The notes: generated by a model not told the origin, from the sequence alone. A stretch of 64,000 nucleotides of DNA from Perilla frutescens (GCA_026008535.1 BRKX01000003.1:67419001-67483000), one strand, 5' to 3'. Positions 10,483 through 22,864 are shown, counted from the stretch's first letter. Translations and numbers: made by a program.

Positions 10483-12060
10483 CAGGCCCGGTTATTGGGC
10501 TGTGCATAGTGAGCAACCGCACAGGGCCCAGAAAAAAATAAAAAATTTAGAGCCCAAAGAAAAATTATATGAAATGCGATATACTTGTTTCAGCGTTTCG
10601 CTTCTCTCCTCTTTATTTTAAAGCTGGTATCTCTTTTCTCAAAAAAAAAAAAAAAAGTTGATCTCTCTCTCTTCCATTAAACATGGGTGGCTTCCATTAA
10701 CCATCGGCAGAAACTAAAATCAAAATCTCAATCTTCAATTTTGCAACTTTTGATCTTCTATAGTGAGATTGTGAGAGTCTCAATACCTATATTTATCCCT
10801 TTCCATGGAATTCTCTGCATATCTCAAGTTCTGTCCTATAGTTCTCACTTCTCATCTCTGCAATTCTCAATTTATTATATCTTTTAATATTTATCATCTA
10901 CTTCCCAAATTCATATCTGATGTTCTGCTCTTAAAAAGTTTACAAAAAAATTATATATCTTTGATCGATTCACATTCAACAATTAATCTCGTGGTTTCAA
11001 TCGTTGCTATTGTTGTTGCTCTCGAATTTTCAGGTAATTTCGAATTTAATATTAGTGTATACTGATTACTGAATATGAATTTTGATTAATTTGCTATTGC
11101 TGGTGCTCTCGATTATCTTCGATCGATTCACATTCAATTGATGTTGTTGTTGCTCTCGATTGAGTAATTTTAATTGAGATAGTGAATTAGTGATTGGTCA
11201 GTGTATACTGAATACGAATTTTGATTCCAAATTCGAGGGTGAAAATTATTCTGATGAATTTTAACATGTTAAATGATTCTTGTTCTATAAGAGACTGTCT
11301 TCAAAAAAACGTGAAAATAATATTTGCAATCTTGGATTTTGGTTTTCGTATTTGGCCGATTCCAATAGTATGATATCATCACACTATTGGTCTCGTGATT
11401 AATTATCAGAAAATTCATTCACATCTCAAACCAGTTTCAGGTTTTAACATTTTATAATTGTGATCAATTGACGAAATATTTAGTATGATAATTGAAGTTT
11501 GTTTTCCTTATTTTAATTGAGATAGTGAATTAGTGATTTGTTTTAACATTTCTTTTTTAAAGTTACTTAGAGATGTCATGCCTAAAGAAAAATTGGGACC
11601 TCTTGATATTTTGAAATTTTTGAAAGGCTTGGATTGTTTTCCTAATGCAATAATTGCATAAAGAATTTTGTTGACTATTCCTGTTAATGTTACATCTGCA
11701 GAAAGGAGTTTTTCAAAACTGAAGTTGTTAAAGTCATATCAACGGTCGACAATGGGACAAGAAAGGCTTAATGATTTAGGGTTGATGGCCATTGAAAATG
11801 ATATTTTAGAAAAAATAAAATATGAAGACTTGGTGGATGAATTCGCTTCGAAGAGTGTTAGAAGAATAACACTTTTTAGATAGAAAGTTAATGTTTGTTT
11901 AAATGTCACTGATTGAATTTCGAAGGTTAATTTATCATTTTATTAATATATAACGATTATATTATATTTGTCATTAAAAGTAATATTAATTGTATTTTAC
12001 TATTAGAAGGGTCGAATTTATATAATTGCACAGGACTTTCAAAATGTTTGAAACGCTCTG
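10483..12060 (+). mobile_element. hAT transposon remnant, 1.58 kb, 8-bp TSD
   Basis: The element begins CAGGCCCGG and ends CTCTG. It is flanked by ATTGTCAC (10475-10482) and ATTGTGAC (12061-12068), 7 of 8 matching, the TSD length expected for hAT. The ends pair only loosely (CAGG/CAGA then GC-rich). A transposase C-terminus remains at 11578-11883; most of the transposase is gone, so this is an internally deleted copy. Confidence 0.75.
11578..11883 (+). pseudogene. hAT transposase C-terminal dimerisation domain fragment
   Basis: After MPKEKLGPLDILKFLKGLD and one in-frame TAA at 11659, the frame continues LLTIPVNVTSAERSFSKLKL, then TMGQERLNDLGLMAIEND and a stop at 11883. The P-V-x-x-x-x-A-E-R-x-F-S-x-L-K signature is the hAT dimerisation motif, here of the type found with TTF-type zinc-finger transposases. 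N-terminal and catalytic parts are absent. Confidence 0.8.
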
Positions 12061-12783
12061 ATTGTGACTATACATTCATTGATATCTTTTGATATCTATC
12101 AATCCCTAAAATAACATTTTTGTCCCTGATTGACTGGACGGTTATACAAATTGATTGTATACAACAATGGCATCTACAACAAATTTGCCAACGTCTTCAA
12201 TTCATTATCCAAATATTTAATTTAATTATTATTATTAAATTTAAAAAGTCTTATTATTGATCATTTACAAGTAAAACAAAAACAACACGATATGAAACAT
12301 TTAATATAGGCACTTTTAATTCGATATCAATAAATTTCAGTTGTGATTAATTTTTTTAAATTAAATATAAATATTAATTTGATATGAATAAATTCCAGTT
12401 GTGATTAACGGACTCGTGAACTTCGTTCGATAATTTTTTTGAATTAAATATAAATATTAATTGATATCAATAAATTCCAGTTGTGATTAATTAATCTTAA
12501 GTGTGACTAATTAATCTTAATTATAATTCATAAACCATAATTAAGATATAATAAATTTTAATTGGGATGAAAACTTACTAATTAAAATGAAATATTGAAA
12601 TTTATGATGTTTGAAAACAATAAATAAATCCACCTTATAAAGGACAAGGTGTCTGACAATAAGTCCGTCTAATGCAAGTCTTTGTCATAAAGTAATGATA
12701 GGATGATTGCCAAAATAAAAAATAAAAAAATTACGCGAAATTAAATGATCTAAAATACAATTTCATTAATCATCTATCTTGTG

Positions 12784-12890
12784 CATTTTTTTTTCCGGGT
12801 TGTGGTGGGGGATTGAGATTCGTACCTAAATCTCTCACATTTAGAAATGAGAGGAATACCGAATACCAACTAAGCCATATGCTAGATTGT
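12784..12890 (-). repeat. tRNA-derived SINE-like unit
   Basis: On the minus strand there is an A-box-like TGGCTTAGTTGG (12866-12877) and, about 40 bp further, a B-box-like GGTACGAATCTC (12815-12826). Box order and spacing match a pol III internal promoter, but the sequence does not fold as a tRNA. Similar layouts occur at 22865-22965, 31095-31190 and 52463-52535. Confidence 0.45.
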
Positions 12891-12909
12891 TAGTGGTATC
12901 ATTTCACTT

Positions 12910-13292
12910 GAGATCCTCTAGTCTCAACTTGTGTGTGTTAACCGTGTACCAAATCTCAAAATTATTACTTTTTCTTTCATTTTTTTCTTTAATTTTAATT
13001 TAATTTGATTTATTACAATTTTACATTATTATTTAGGGTTTATTTCACCCAATTAGGGTGTTTATAATTATTTGTTAATATTAAATTTTTATTTTTTCGT
13101 TAATATAATTGGTTTTTGGGGTTGATTATTCCAAACTTAGGGTATATAATTTTTTTTAAAAAAAATTCAACTTTTAGCAATAAATATTAATTATGATTAG
13201 TTATAATATAATAAATTTTATTTTTATAAAAAACATTATTAATAATATACAATTTTAATATTGACACACATAAATTGGAACTAGAGGATCTC
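12910..13292. mobile_element. AT-rich MITE with GAGATCCTCTAGT ends, copy 1
   Basis: The left end GAGATCCTCTAGTCTCAA pairs with the right end, whose complement reads GAGATCCTCTAGTTCCAA. The interior shares long blocks with 30398-30746, for example ACATTATTATTTAG and TTATTTCACCCAATTAGGG. Two copies with the same ends show a mobile family. ACTTG lies close to both ends but not exactly at them, so I do not claim a TSD. Confidence 0.7.
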
Positions 13293-14306
13293 TACTTGTA
13301 TCATCTATATATATATATATATCTATATCTTTTGCTCATTGGCACATTTTATAATATTTCCATACATATAAAATTAATGTCATATAACTAAGGTTGAATT
13401 TCTTATTTAGGATGTATTAATTCTACATTTATACACACGTGGTAGCACACGCGGCATTAATTATTACGCCATTGGTGGGCACTGGGCATAGTGGACCATT
13501 TTTAATTAATATCTCAATTAAATAAATTAATTACGGTTAAAAATTATAGAAAGTCTTAAATATTACTCCCCACATCCGTTCAATTCATATTTCATATAGG
13601 TTTTTTTTTTCTCGTTTTAGATATCTCAATACTGTATATAGATTGATTTGTATTATTTAACTTATTTAATAATATATACCCATAGTTAATATATTTACAT
13701 TAATGATTAATTAATTATCAAAAAATAAAAATACAGCATACTAGGATGTTTGTTTGTTTAATTGTTTTTTTTTTTAATAATTTTCTTAATTCTAGAAAAA
13801 AAAATTTGAATTGCCTGTATGAATGAGATGGAGGAAATTTTATTGCATATGCTAAATTAAAAAAAGATGAATTGAAGTAAAAGATCATGATTGTATAATC
13901 AAGTACATATATTAATTATCATTAAAATGAATAAATCGATGTTAGGAATTTCTTTCAATTAATGAAGCGCACACTTTCTCTGAGTTGGTCAGTTTATTTC
14001 CTACTACATCCATATTATTAATGACAAGATTGATAATTGCGCGTAAAATTAACTAAAAAATTCCAAAAGAATTAACCCATTTAGAAAAACAAACCAAAAA
14101 AAGAAATCACGCGCTTTTGCAACGTATACAAGTCCAAAAAATCAGAACAATTCACAAAATACCAATTGCTCTTAATTATTTCTCAGAAATAGACAAATTA
14201 CAACAATTCAAATAAATGTCGTCCAAATTAAATAAACATAAATAGAGTTATAAAGTATCGGAGATTATGGAGGAGTGAGAAGAATGAAATTGAGTAAATT
14301 GAGCAA

Positions 14307-15722
14307 TTAAGCCTTGAAAGGGTAATTATGGATGCAATCGAGCCATGGATTATCAAGATCTTGGTTGGAATCTTGAAGCCATTTCCATATTAAGCTACCA
14401 ACTTTGAAACCTGTCCCAAATGCTAACATCCACATTTTGTCACCTTTTTTACTTCTTTTCTTTGCTTCAAAATATGCCAACTCGTAAAACACAAGGCTAC
14501 TCGAGGTGTTCCCGAATCGGTTCAAACTCATCCGAGCCGGCTCAGTCACCTCGTTGCTCAGTTTCAACACACGTGCCACGCTCTCTATCACTGCCTTGCC
14601 TCCGGTGTGTATGCAGATGTGCTCAAATGCTTTCGTGAAGTCGGGCACGGCGGGCTTCGACAATGCCTCGCCGTGTGAGACCGCGGCGGCCACCACCGAG
14701 TAGGCGTACTGGACGAGTTGACTCAGTGGCAAAACCCTCGGGGCAAGAATCTTGATGTGCTGCCTCAGGTTAACCCCAGCCACCCTTATCAAATCTTTAG
14801 TGAGTGATATGCCCGTATTGCCCTTCTCGTCCTCCTCCTGAAACGCCGCCCTGTAGGCTCCGTCTTCGGCGCCGTGGTGAGTCCGGAGCGAGTCGACGAG
14901 TTCCATCTTCGCCACTCCGCGGCGACTCGGGTCGTTGGTGATCAGCGCGGCGGCGCAGCCGACGCGGAAGATGCAGTTGGTCACGAGCATGGGGCGGCTG
15001 TCTCCGTTGTACCAGTTCAATGTGATGCTCTCCGTGATGACGACGAGTGCATTCTGGACCTTCCGGCCGCCGCGTAAAACCCTAGCGGCGAAGTCGACGG
15101 CGATGACGCCGGAGCTGCACCCCATTCCGCTGAGATTGTACGTTTTGACGTCAGATTTAAGGTTGTAGCGGTTTACGATGAGAGAGGAGAGAGAAGGAGA
15201 GGGGGAGAAGCTCCCACATGTAACAACAACAACGTCGATATCGAGAGGGGCGATTAGGGTTTTAGCAAGAAGCGCATCAATGGCGGAAAAGATACCCTCC
15301 TCAGCTTCTTGGACGGCGCACTTTAGCATGGGGGACCCTTCTTCCTCGAAGATGAACGGGGGTGCGTAGGTTTCCTCGCCCAGCCCAGATTTGTGGTAAA
15401 TATTTCGCATGAATTCGAGGGATTCCGGCGCGAACTCGAGGTTACGGCGCACGAAGGACTCCGCCACCGCAAAGGAGCACTTCCGGTGCGGAGGTGGCTT
15501 GTAGCATGCGTAGTTGAGGAGGAGAACTGGGCGGGGGCGGGTGAAGAAGTGGTGGAAGACGGGGAGGAGGGCGAAGGCGGAGCAGGAAAGGAAGAGGCGG
15601 AGGTTGGCGGAGAAGAGGCGGAGGGTGGCGGCGAAGGGGGCGGAGGAGAGGAGGAAGGTGAAGAATAGAAGAGTTAGGAATGAGATTTGGAGGCTTTGGA
15701 TGTTCACCTGTGGCTTCATCAT
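14307..15722 (-). CDS. 3-ketoacyl-CoA synthase (KCS), intronless, 471 aa
   Basis: KCS condenses malonyl-CoA with a long-chain acyl-CoA in the ER as the first step of very-long-chain fatty acid elongation. The ORF is uninterrupted and of family length. Two hydrophobic N-terminal stretches (about residues 10-35 and 42-60) fit the ER membrane anchor. The FAE1/CUT1 domain follows, with NYACYKPP at 70-77, GLGEETYAPP, and the catalytic Cys202 in SGMGCSSG. The other catalytic residues are present as His372 (CIHTGG) and Asn405 (NRFGNTSSS). The GFK motif near 438-440 is intact, so the enzyme should be active. Short length and sequence recall the divergent KCS7/KCS19/KCS21 group; I cannot fix the paralogue. 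An in-frame second Met follows the first. Confidence 0.95.
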   Translation of the reverse strand: MMKPQVNIQSLQISFLTLLFFTFLLSSAPFAATLRLFSANLRLFLSCSAFALLPVFHHFFTRPRPVLLLNYACYKPPPHRKCSFAVAESFVRRNLEFAPESLEFMRNIYHKSGLGEETYAPPFIFEEEGSPMLKCAVQEAEEGIFSAIDALLAKTLIAPLDIDVVVVTCGSFSPSPSLSSLIVNRYNLKSDVKTYNLSGMGCSSGVIAVDFAARVLRGGRKVQNALVVITESITLNWYNGDSRPMLVTNCIFRVGCAAALITNDPSRRGVAKMELVDSLRTHHGAEDGAYRAAFQEEDEKGNTGISLTKDLIRVAGVNLRQHIKILAPRVLPLSQLVQYAYSVVAAAVSHGEALSKPAVPDFTKAFEHICIHTGGKAVIESVARVLKLSNEVTEPARMSLNRFGNTSSSLVFYELAYFEAKKRSKKGDKMWMLAFGTGFKVGSLIWKWLQDSNQDLDNPWLDCIHNYPFKA

Positions 15723-15787
15723 GTTTCGATATTCAATAATGAGATTTTTTTTTCTCTTGTAGTTAGTGAAGAACAGGAAGAAGTAGT

Positions 15788-15838
15788 TATATATATATAT
15801 ATGTGTATATATGTATGTGTGTATATATATATATATAA
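15788..15838. repeat. TA/TG microsatellite in the KCS upstream region
   Basis: An imperfect TA/TG dinucleotide run lies about 65-115 bp upstream of the KCS ATG on the minus strand. It could supply the TATA element, in which case its length may vary with promoter strength. Confidence 0.7.
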
Positions 15839-16111
15839 AAGGATGGGCAATGAGAGGTTACGGTCTTGGCCAGTCAAATCATTCTCGTATTTATTTTTTT
15901 AGTGTGAGTACTGAGTATGATACTTTTCATTATTAATATTAATATTTTTTATAAAATAAATTAAATGAATAATTTACATTATCAAAACTTATATTTTTGC
16001 CTCAAATTCAATTTTACATTTATATGATTATTGCCGATGATTTATGTACGTTTTGAGCTTAAATTCGAATATGTGTATCATTTGACAGAATTAAGACATG
16101 ATTTTATATAA

Positions 16112-16848
16112 GGGCATCTCCAAGGGATGCTGCATTTCACTAAAATAGTGCATAATTCTGCTCCAACAAGGACGGCAAATGCGGCTGCATTTTGAGGGAG
16201 AGGAGAGAGGGGCGGTATATTTACCGTCCCTCTCTCCTCAACGGCAAACATTTTTTATTTTTTTTTCTTTTTATGTTATATTTTATTTATTGTTTTGTTT
16301 TGTATTTTGTGTATGTTATTTGTATTATATTTTAAATAATATTTTGTAATTAATATTTAAAATTTATTATATATGATAAATTTAATTAAATACAAATGTT
16401 GATACATAAAATTAAATTAGATAAAAATTAGACCAATAATAAAAAATACTAAAATAAATAAGATTACACCAACAATAAAACTATATGAAAATACTAAAAT
16501 AGATAATTCAAGATGTAGAAGCACAATTCTTGCTTCGAAATGCATTAATTAATAATTTGTGGGAGGAATATTCTAATTTTCCGAATATTTTAATGAATCG
16601 TATTTTTATTTTATATTAATTCAAATATATTTCTTCTAAAAAATATAGATATCCATTAAATGAAATTTCATAAATCATTATATGTTATCAATTATAAAAT
16701 AATAATTGTAAATGAAATGAAAGGAATATTCTGGAATATTCTCTTTTAGTGTAGAATTATAGTGCAAACGGTTGGAAATGAAATTGAGAATCTGCTGCTT
16801 TTTAGTGACAGTGAGACTGTATTATAATGCAGACTGTTGGAGATGGCC
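16112..16848. mobile_element. Harbinger-like MITE, 737 bp, TSD TAA
   Basis: Inverted ends GGGCATCTCCAA and TTGGAGATGGCC, with TAA on both sides (16109-16111 and 16849-16851). The interior is AT-rich and non-coding, with a GC-rich hairpin of GGGAGAGGAGAGAG and CTCTCTCCTC near 16195-16240. The ends resemble a widespread plant PIF/Harbinger MITE type. Confidence 0.75.
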
Positions 16849-16851
16849 TAA

Positions 16852-17189
16852 TATAATATATATACATGTTATATATTGTGGGGTGGGTGGGCATTGAAAG
16901 CTAAGAAACTATAGTTGGTATTGAAATTTACGGCTTGATATTTTATATATACAGATCAGTGTACTGAAAGCAAAACAAAAATAAAATTGTGAGCTGAGGA
17001 AATAATTAATGAATGAGCAATTGAAGTAAGATATGAAGTGACAGTCGACTCATTGTATTTGTGTCTCACTTGAGCTTCAACAACAAAATTCGAATTCAAA
17101 ATTTATTATTTAGGTGAAATTTGACAGAGCGATTATGCGTTGTGCTTTGTCGGAAGTTTGTAAATTGGATACATGTCAAATTTTGACAG

Positions 17190-17220
<31 letters not shown>

Positions 17221-18239
17221 TACTTCAATTTCATATATGTATTATACTTCCCCCGTTTGTATTTAGATTACTTTTAATGTTTTAGACTTTTAATCTTATG
17301 CCAAATTATTTGATATTTTAGATTTATCACTAATTTTCTCCCAATTTTATATCTTATATATTAAAACACTATAAAATCTCCTACATTAACTTAACATAAC
17401 ATTATATATTAGGAAAATATAACTAACTGAATTTAATATAGGTGGAGAGAGAGAGGAAAAGATCATTTATCACATTTTTTGTTTCTTAATTTTTGTAGAA
17501 AAGACTAAAGCATCAACTATTTGAAAACGTAGGGGGTATAATTTAATTGTTTGTTAAAATAGAAAATTCAGAATGAAGATTTGGAAAATTCAATAGCGTG
17601 TGGCATTAATTAATTTATCAGTTAGAAGATTAATTATATACCACTAAAGTTTTGTTTCACACTACAGATCGAATGGTAAGTAGAATATTGGAAAATTTCA
17701 TTAAATTTTGAGAAAGCTATATATTATGGTTTTATTTTGAAAAAACTTGTCGTTACGTTAATACTCTCTAATGAATATAATTATTTGACTCCAAATAAAT
17801 TTTGACTAGTCGAAGTTGACTTGATTAATTAGTTGTAGTTAAATTAGTGTTCTCACATTTATAGGAAGGAGTATTTAAATAGCTGGGTCGTCAGTTTGTT
17901 ACAACAAATTCTATCGCTTATTGGCAGGCAAACTAATTAAATGAATATGCACACACACACACATATTTGCCTATGCAAACTAATTAATTATATTGTGTTC
18001 ATTGATTATCATGCATCATGCATGGTAGTGTTGTCTACTCAATTCTCATCGTCTGATGATCGATATATAAATTATCTTTTAATTTGATAAAAATTTTGTT
18101 GAAATTGATAGGCTAAACCTTAATTATCCAACTATAAGCCATAATGGACACGTCCACTTCAACAATATGTATTAATGACAATATTGTCTAATTTTCTTTA
18201 AAGTGGGTATTAATATCATTAAATTTTGAATATTAATTA
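16852..18239. other. Intergenic AT-rich region
   Basis: Contains a TA microsatellite at 17198-17220, a short CA run near 17950 and no coding signal. CGTAGGGGGTATAAT near 17528 and ACTTCCCCCGTTTG near 17247 look like decayed Stowaway-type ends, but the pairing is too weak to call. Confidence 0.4.
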
Positions 18240-18676
18240 CCTTGATAAAGAGTTAGGCCACAACTCTTTATCTGCAGCATTCAATACGTCATATAATTTC
18301 TGTGTTTCTGGGTTAGGAGCTTTCTCCAAATTTGACTGACTACACTATCATTCATGTGAAGATCTGGACCACCAACATCAAAGATCATTTAATGGTATGA
18401 TACAGTCTCCCGCCCAAAATTTGTAGCCGTAATCGCAGTCTCTGCTGTTTCTCCTTGATACCTCCAGACGTGATAATTTTTTATAAACCCATTTTTCCCA
18501 ATGTGCAACCGAACCGTGTATTGATTTTGAAAGAGAATGTTATCACATCTACGACATGGACACTTAATTCTATCTCCATCCATGAACGCAGGTCGACTAG
18601 CAGCAAATACGATAAAGCTTTCAAGTCCATTCAAGAAATTCAGATTTAAACACCTAGCCCCATATCGTTTGTACAT
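18240..18676 (-). pseudogene. CACTA transposase-associated domain fragment
   Basis: The translation shows SRPAFMDGDRIKCPCRRCDN and YTVRLHIGKNGFIKNYHVW, the Cys-rich plant transposase-associated domain (Transpos_assoc, from memory) found at the N-terminus of CACTA proteins. After a stop at 18389, other frames give LHMNDSVV and a KHRNYMTY..LNAADKELWPNS-like stretch, the segment that usually follows. The catalytic transposase region is missing. Confidence 0.75.
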
Positions 18677-19659
18677 TCAATCACGACTAGCACTCATTGT
18701 TAGACGAGAAGCTGGTCGAAAACTTATCTAATTAATCGAGTTTCGAATAAAATTAAAATTTCGGCGGTACCTATGTGAAAATTCTAGTCCCAAGTTCTCG
18801 ACTCTACACTAATTGATCTATTTTCATCTAGTTAATCAATCAATACCAACAACAAAACCAACAAATGCCAACAATTCAATCAATACTTGATTAAAAAAAT
18901 TCATCAAAATTTCGACAGCATCTATTTGAAAATCATAATCTCAAATTCTCGACTCTACGCTAATTGATCTATGTTCTATTAATAACTACTTAATCAATAC
19001 CAACAAAACCAACATATATAATATATCAACAACACCAATAATTCATAAACAGGGATCTAGGGGCCCTCATCTCATTCAAATTAAACAATTCATAAAGAGG
19101 GATCCAAAAGCCCTCATCTCATTCACAATAGCATAATTTGAATTTCAGTTTAATAAATTGAACAACATGCTTATAAATAATTATAACAACACACATCATA
19201 AATCACATCATATCTAACATAGACTTGAATTTAATAAATTGAGCAACATGCTTACAATAAATTATTATAACACAACACACATAGCATAAATAACATCATA
19301 CTTAATTAACTTAATTTCAATTTCATAAATTGGAGAACATGCTTATTAATACTTATAATACAACATACCTATAAATCATAAATTATATCATACATCTATT
19401 TCAATTTAATAAATTTAACATTATATTCTAATCAACATGCTTATTAAAACCGTAAAATCATCAATCTTTCAAATGAAACTAACCTCTTAAATCTTTTGTG
19501 GCTTCTACCAATTTAGCAAAAAAATACTTAACTACTGCAATAATCACTAAACAAAGGTACATGAACAAAAAAATAAATAATTAAACAACAATTAAACACA
19601 CTCACACTTAACTGCTGCAAAAAAAACACACACACTTAACTGAAGAAGAAGAAAAAGAC

Positions 19660-19895
19660 ATCAAGAAGAAGAAGAACCGAAAGGGAGAGAGACGGGGCAG
19701 GAAGAGAGAGAAAGGGGCAGAGAGGGAGAGAGGACGAGGGGTAGAGAGGAGAGAGATGGCAGAGAGAGGGAGAGAGGCCAGAGAGGGGGGAGAGGGCAAA
19801 GAGAGAGGCAAAGTGAGAGAGCCGAGAAAGGGAGAGAGATGAGAGACAGAGAGAGGGCGAGATGCAGAATGAGAGAGAGAGGGAGATGGAGGGAG
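19660..19895. repeat. Purine-rich GA low-complexity block inside the CACTA element
   Basis: About 235 bp of GAGAGAGG-type sequence. The complementary strand gives a Ser/Pro/Leu-rich open frame (19925-19608), which is a composition artefact, not a gene. It probably belongs to the leader of the CACTA transposase transcript. Confidence 0.7.
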
Positions 19896-20029
19896 AGACG
19901 TACCTTTCACCGCCGCTGCCTCCATCGGATGGTTAGATGCGGGATTGAGGGTGAATTTGGAGAATTAGGACTCGGATCGAATGAAAGATGAGCGTCTGGT
20001 TTTGTCTGTATAATCGTCTTTAGCGACGA

Positions 20030-20440
20030 ACTAGTGACGAAAATATTTCGTCATTAAAATTTAAAATTAAATCTGAAATATTAAAAATAACTAACGACGG
20101 CATACACCGTCCGTCGTTAAAATAAAAAAATAAAAAAAATAAATTAAATAACTAATGATTGATTAATTCCATCGCTAACTAATTAAATTAAAGATAAAAT
20201 AAAAAATTTAACGACGGACTAAATCCGTTGTTAGAGTTATTAATTAATTAAAAAAATAAAAAAATAACGACGGATCTAATCCGTCATTAACGTTAATGAC
20301 AATAATTTCGTTGTAAAATTTACCCGCGAACCGGCCCCGACAAATTTTCCGGCTCAAAAGTTAACGACGGACAAACCGTCGTTAGTCCATCGGTAATAGA
20401 GACGGATAAAAATCTGTCGCTAATATCCGTCGTTTAACTC
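20030..20440. repeat. CACTA subterminal repeats (ACGACGGA motif)
   Basis: At least ten copies of TTAACGACGGA or its complement TCCGTCGTTA occur in direct and inverted pairs, e.g. near 20092, 20210, 20265, 20362 and 20430. In CACTA elements such repeats are the binding sites of the second element-encoded protein. Confidence 0.8.
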
Positions 20441-20529
20441 CGCTTTTCTTGTAGTGTTGGAAATCAATTGTGGGAAGTTATAATGTTGCAATTATAAATA
20501 TGCGCGCGCATATATATATATATATATAA

Positions 20530-20729
20530 TTGGTTATAATGGGTACTAGTATTTTGTGTGATAATTAGAAATAATATTTATTTAATATAATTTTATAACC
20601 TATCTTATTGTATTTTAATGTCTTTTAACATCAGTACTAAAATACAATAAAGTGAGTTATAAAATTGTATTAAATAAGTATAGTTCCTAGTTCTCACACA
20701 AAACACTAGTACCAATTTGAACCTATTAT
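20530..20729. mobile_element. Fold-back MITE with GGTACTAGT ends
   Basis: The left arm (GGGTACTAGTATTTTGTGTG) pairs with the right arm (ACACAAAACACTAGTACC) for most of the element length, including internal blocks around AATATTTATTTAAT and ATTAAATAAGTAT. The outer border is uncertain by about 10 bp and the TSD is not resolved. It sits about 70 bp from the CACTA end, beside a GCGCGC-(AT)n run. Confidence 0.7.
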
Positions 20730-20992
20730 ATATATGTATATATATATATAATATTGCTTGTTATATATGTTACAAGTTGTGGCAACATGCAAATGCATTT
20801 GCTAAAAATGAAAATTTTTGAAAATGATATACCCTAATTATGGAATGATTAAACCTAAAAATTAATTATTAACAAAAAATATGATAATTAAATTGTGTAC
20901 GCTAATTGGTTGGAATGAACCATAATTAATAATTGTATAATCAAACTAAATCAAGAAAAATAATAAAAAATAATGGCGTGGATTCAACATTG

Positions 20993-21049
20993 GCGGTGAT
21001 CACAAAGGTGTATAGGATAATAAAAAATAATTAATTAAATTCTAAAAAA

Positions 21050-21104
<55 letters not shown>

Positions 21105-21142
21105 TCTTGTTCGCCTACATACCTTTGTGAGCACCATCTATA
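20993..21142. mobile_element. Small inverted-repeat element around a (TA)n(GA)n microsatellite
   Basis: GGTGATCACAAAGGTGTATAGG on the left pairs with the complement of CCTACATACCTTTGTGAGCACC on the right. Between them is a TA run merging into a GA run (21053-21104). The structure suggests a small MITE whose centre became a microsatellite. Confidence 0.55.
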
Positions 21143-21174
21143 TGGCAGCCACTTCACCACTTTTTATATAAACT

Positions 21175-22860
21175 AGTATATCTCCCGTACAATGTACGAA
21201 TATACTTTATTGTATGTGTAGATAATACTAACTAAACAACTATACTTTTAAATTTTATGAATGTCATATAAAAATAGTCAAATTATATATGAAAGTAATT
21301 TTCGTTATAAATTTTATAATGCTTCTTTATATGATATTTTTAGTATAAATATTATCAACGTCGTCGCCATTACTTAATATTATTTTTATATATAGTGATT
21401 TGTGCCTCATAAAAAAACACAAAGCTAAAATTTGAAATTTTCTATATAAAAAAATCAACATAGTAACACATTTCATCATTTTTGTAAATGAACAACATTA
21501 GAGAGATATACACGTACATATAACTATTGGAGTCTTTATGGCAATTTTTATTTTCGTAAAAAGGCATAGAAAAAACATATATAAAATTACAGTAAGATGA
21601 TTAGTGTATTTTATTTGTAACAATAAATAATGATGTGGCAATAAATTTTGAACTCGATTTATGTTATTGCATTTTTAGGATCGATAAATATATTCACCAT
21701 GCATTTATTATAGTTTTTATAAATTAAGCTCCAAAGTTTTGCAAACTCATAATTTCACAATAGTTACGAAGAACTTATATTATTTTTTATAGACATTTCA
21801 AATTTCATTACTTTTAAATAGTAAATTCAAAATTCTGTAGTGTCAATAGTTTCAAATTATTGGATATAATTTTGTTACAAAAATTATTCAAGCTTTAACA
21901 TCAATATTGTAATTATTGTTAGCAAACACTTTGTCACTATGATATGCTAAATAAGATATATTAATTATATGAAAATAAATTTAAATAAAATATGTGATCT
22001 TGAAACATCAATGATCTACGATATAAATATTTAATTGCATGACAATGTAAATTAGGTTAAACTCTACACCCCAATTAAGTTTATTAGCAAATAAAATTTG
22101 ACCAAACTATGGAACATTAGTGCCTCATCCAGGTCATGTCTTTATTCCTAAAACACGGGCAAAAACTAAATAGAGTTTCAATCCTCAATTTGTTCAACCA
22201 TACGAAAAATTAGAGTCATATATTCCAACGATTGTTAAAAGAAAATGTGTGAGCAAATAAATTTGCTTAGAGAAATAGAATAAAAAAAAAACTCCAGTCT
22301 AATGATATATATATATATATATATATATCTAATGTGATAAATCATACTATTATTTGTTTCTCCCCCAACAACTCTAACTATGAATATTCATCTACGATAT
22401 GACAATTTATATAATCATTGTTGGATTTGAACATTTACCTATTTAATATTATGGAACTCCTGGTTAGTCTTATTCCATTATCGATAAAGATTAAATATTG
22501 AGTTGAAAGATCAAATTAAATATTTCATATTTGAAATTATTGGAAAGCGTCGTTTTTTTAAGCACATGTTTTTGTTAAATCTTTAATACAAATATTATTT
22601 ATTAAATAAAAATTATGAACTAAATGTTAAAATGAAATAAAATAAAAATGTAAATAAAAAAAATTAAATGAAGAAAAAAAGTTAACAATTAAACGGAGGA
22701 AAAAAATGAACAAAATGAAGAAAAAGAACAAAAAGAAAAAACAAAAGAACAAATACTTTGTCATATCTTTGATACTAAAAATAAATACAATGATTACTTC
22801 TTTAATAAAAATTAATAACTTAAACATTAAAAGAAAAATAAAAGAAAAACATTGAGTAAA
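21175..22860. other. Intergenic AT-rich region
   Basis: No coding sequence, RNA gene or clear element ends were seen on either strand. There is a TA microsatellite at 22306-22329 and an A/G-biased run at 22620-22850 that gives an artefactual Phe-rich frame. Confidence 0.4.
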
Positions 22861-22864
22861 AGAA

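Larger units (their letters stand above)
12069..14306. other. Intergenic region downstream of KCS
   Basis: Very AT-rich. It holds a SINE-like unit (12784-12890) and a 383-bp MITE (12910-13292), described separately, and a short AT microsatellite near 13305-13322. The bases just left of 14307 would be the KCS 3' UTR. I saw no further gene. Confidence 0.5.
18240..20456 (-). mobile_element. CACTA (En/Spm) transposon, truncated
   Basis: On the minus strand the element begins at 20456 with CACTACAAGAAAAGCGG, the canonical CACTA terminus. Next come about 400 bp of subterminal ACGACGGA repeats in both orientations. A purine-rich leader and a transposase-associated-domain fragment (18676-18240) follow in the same direction. 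I found no second CACTA end on the left, so the element is cut off inside the transposase gene. Confidence 0.8.

Noticed and set aside
14420..15762. Several plus-strand ORFs over the KCS gene
   Set aside because: Antisense shadows created by the GC-rich KCS coding frame; no motifs.
19608..19925. 105-codon Ser/Pro/Leu-rich ORF
   Set aside because: Produced by a GA low-complexity tract; no domain.
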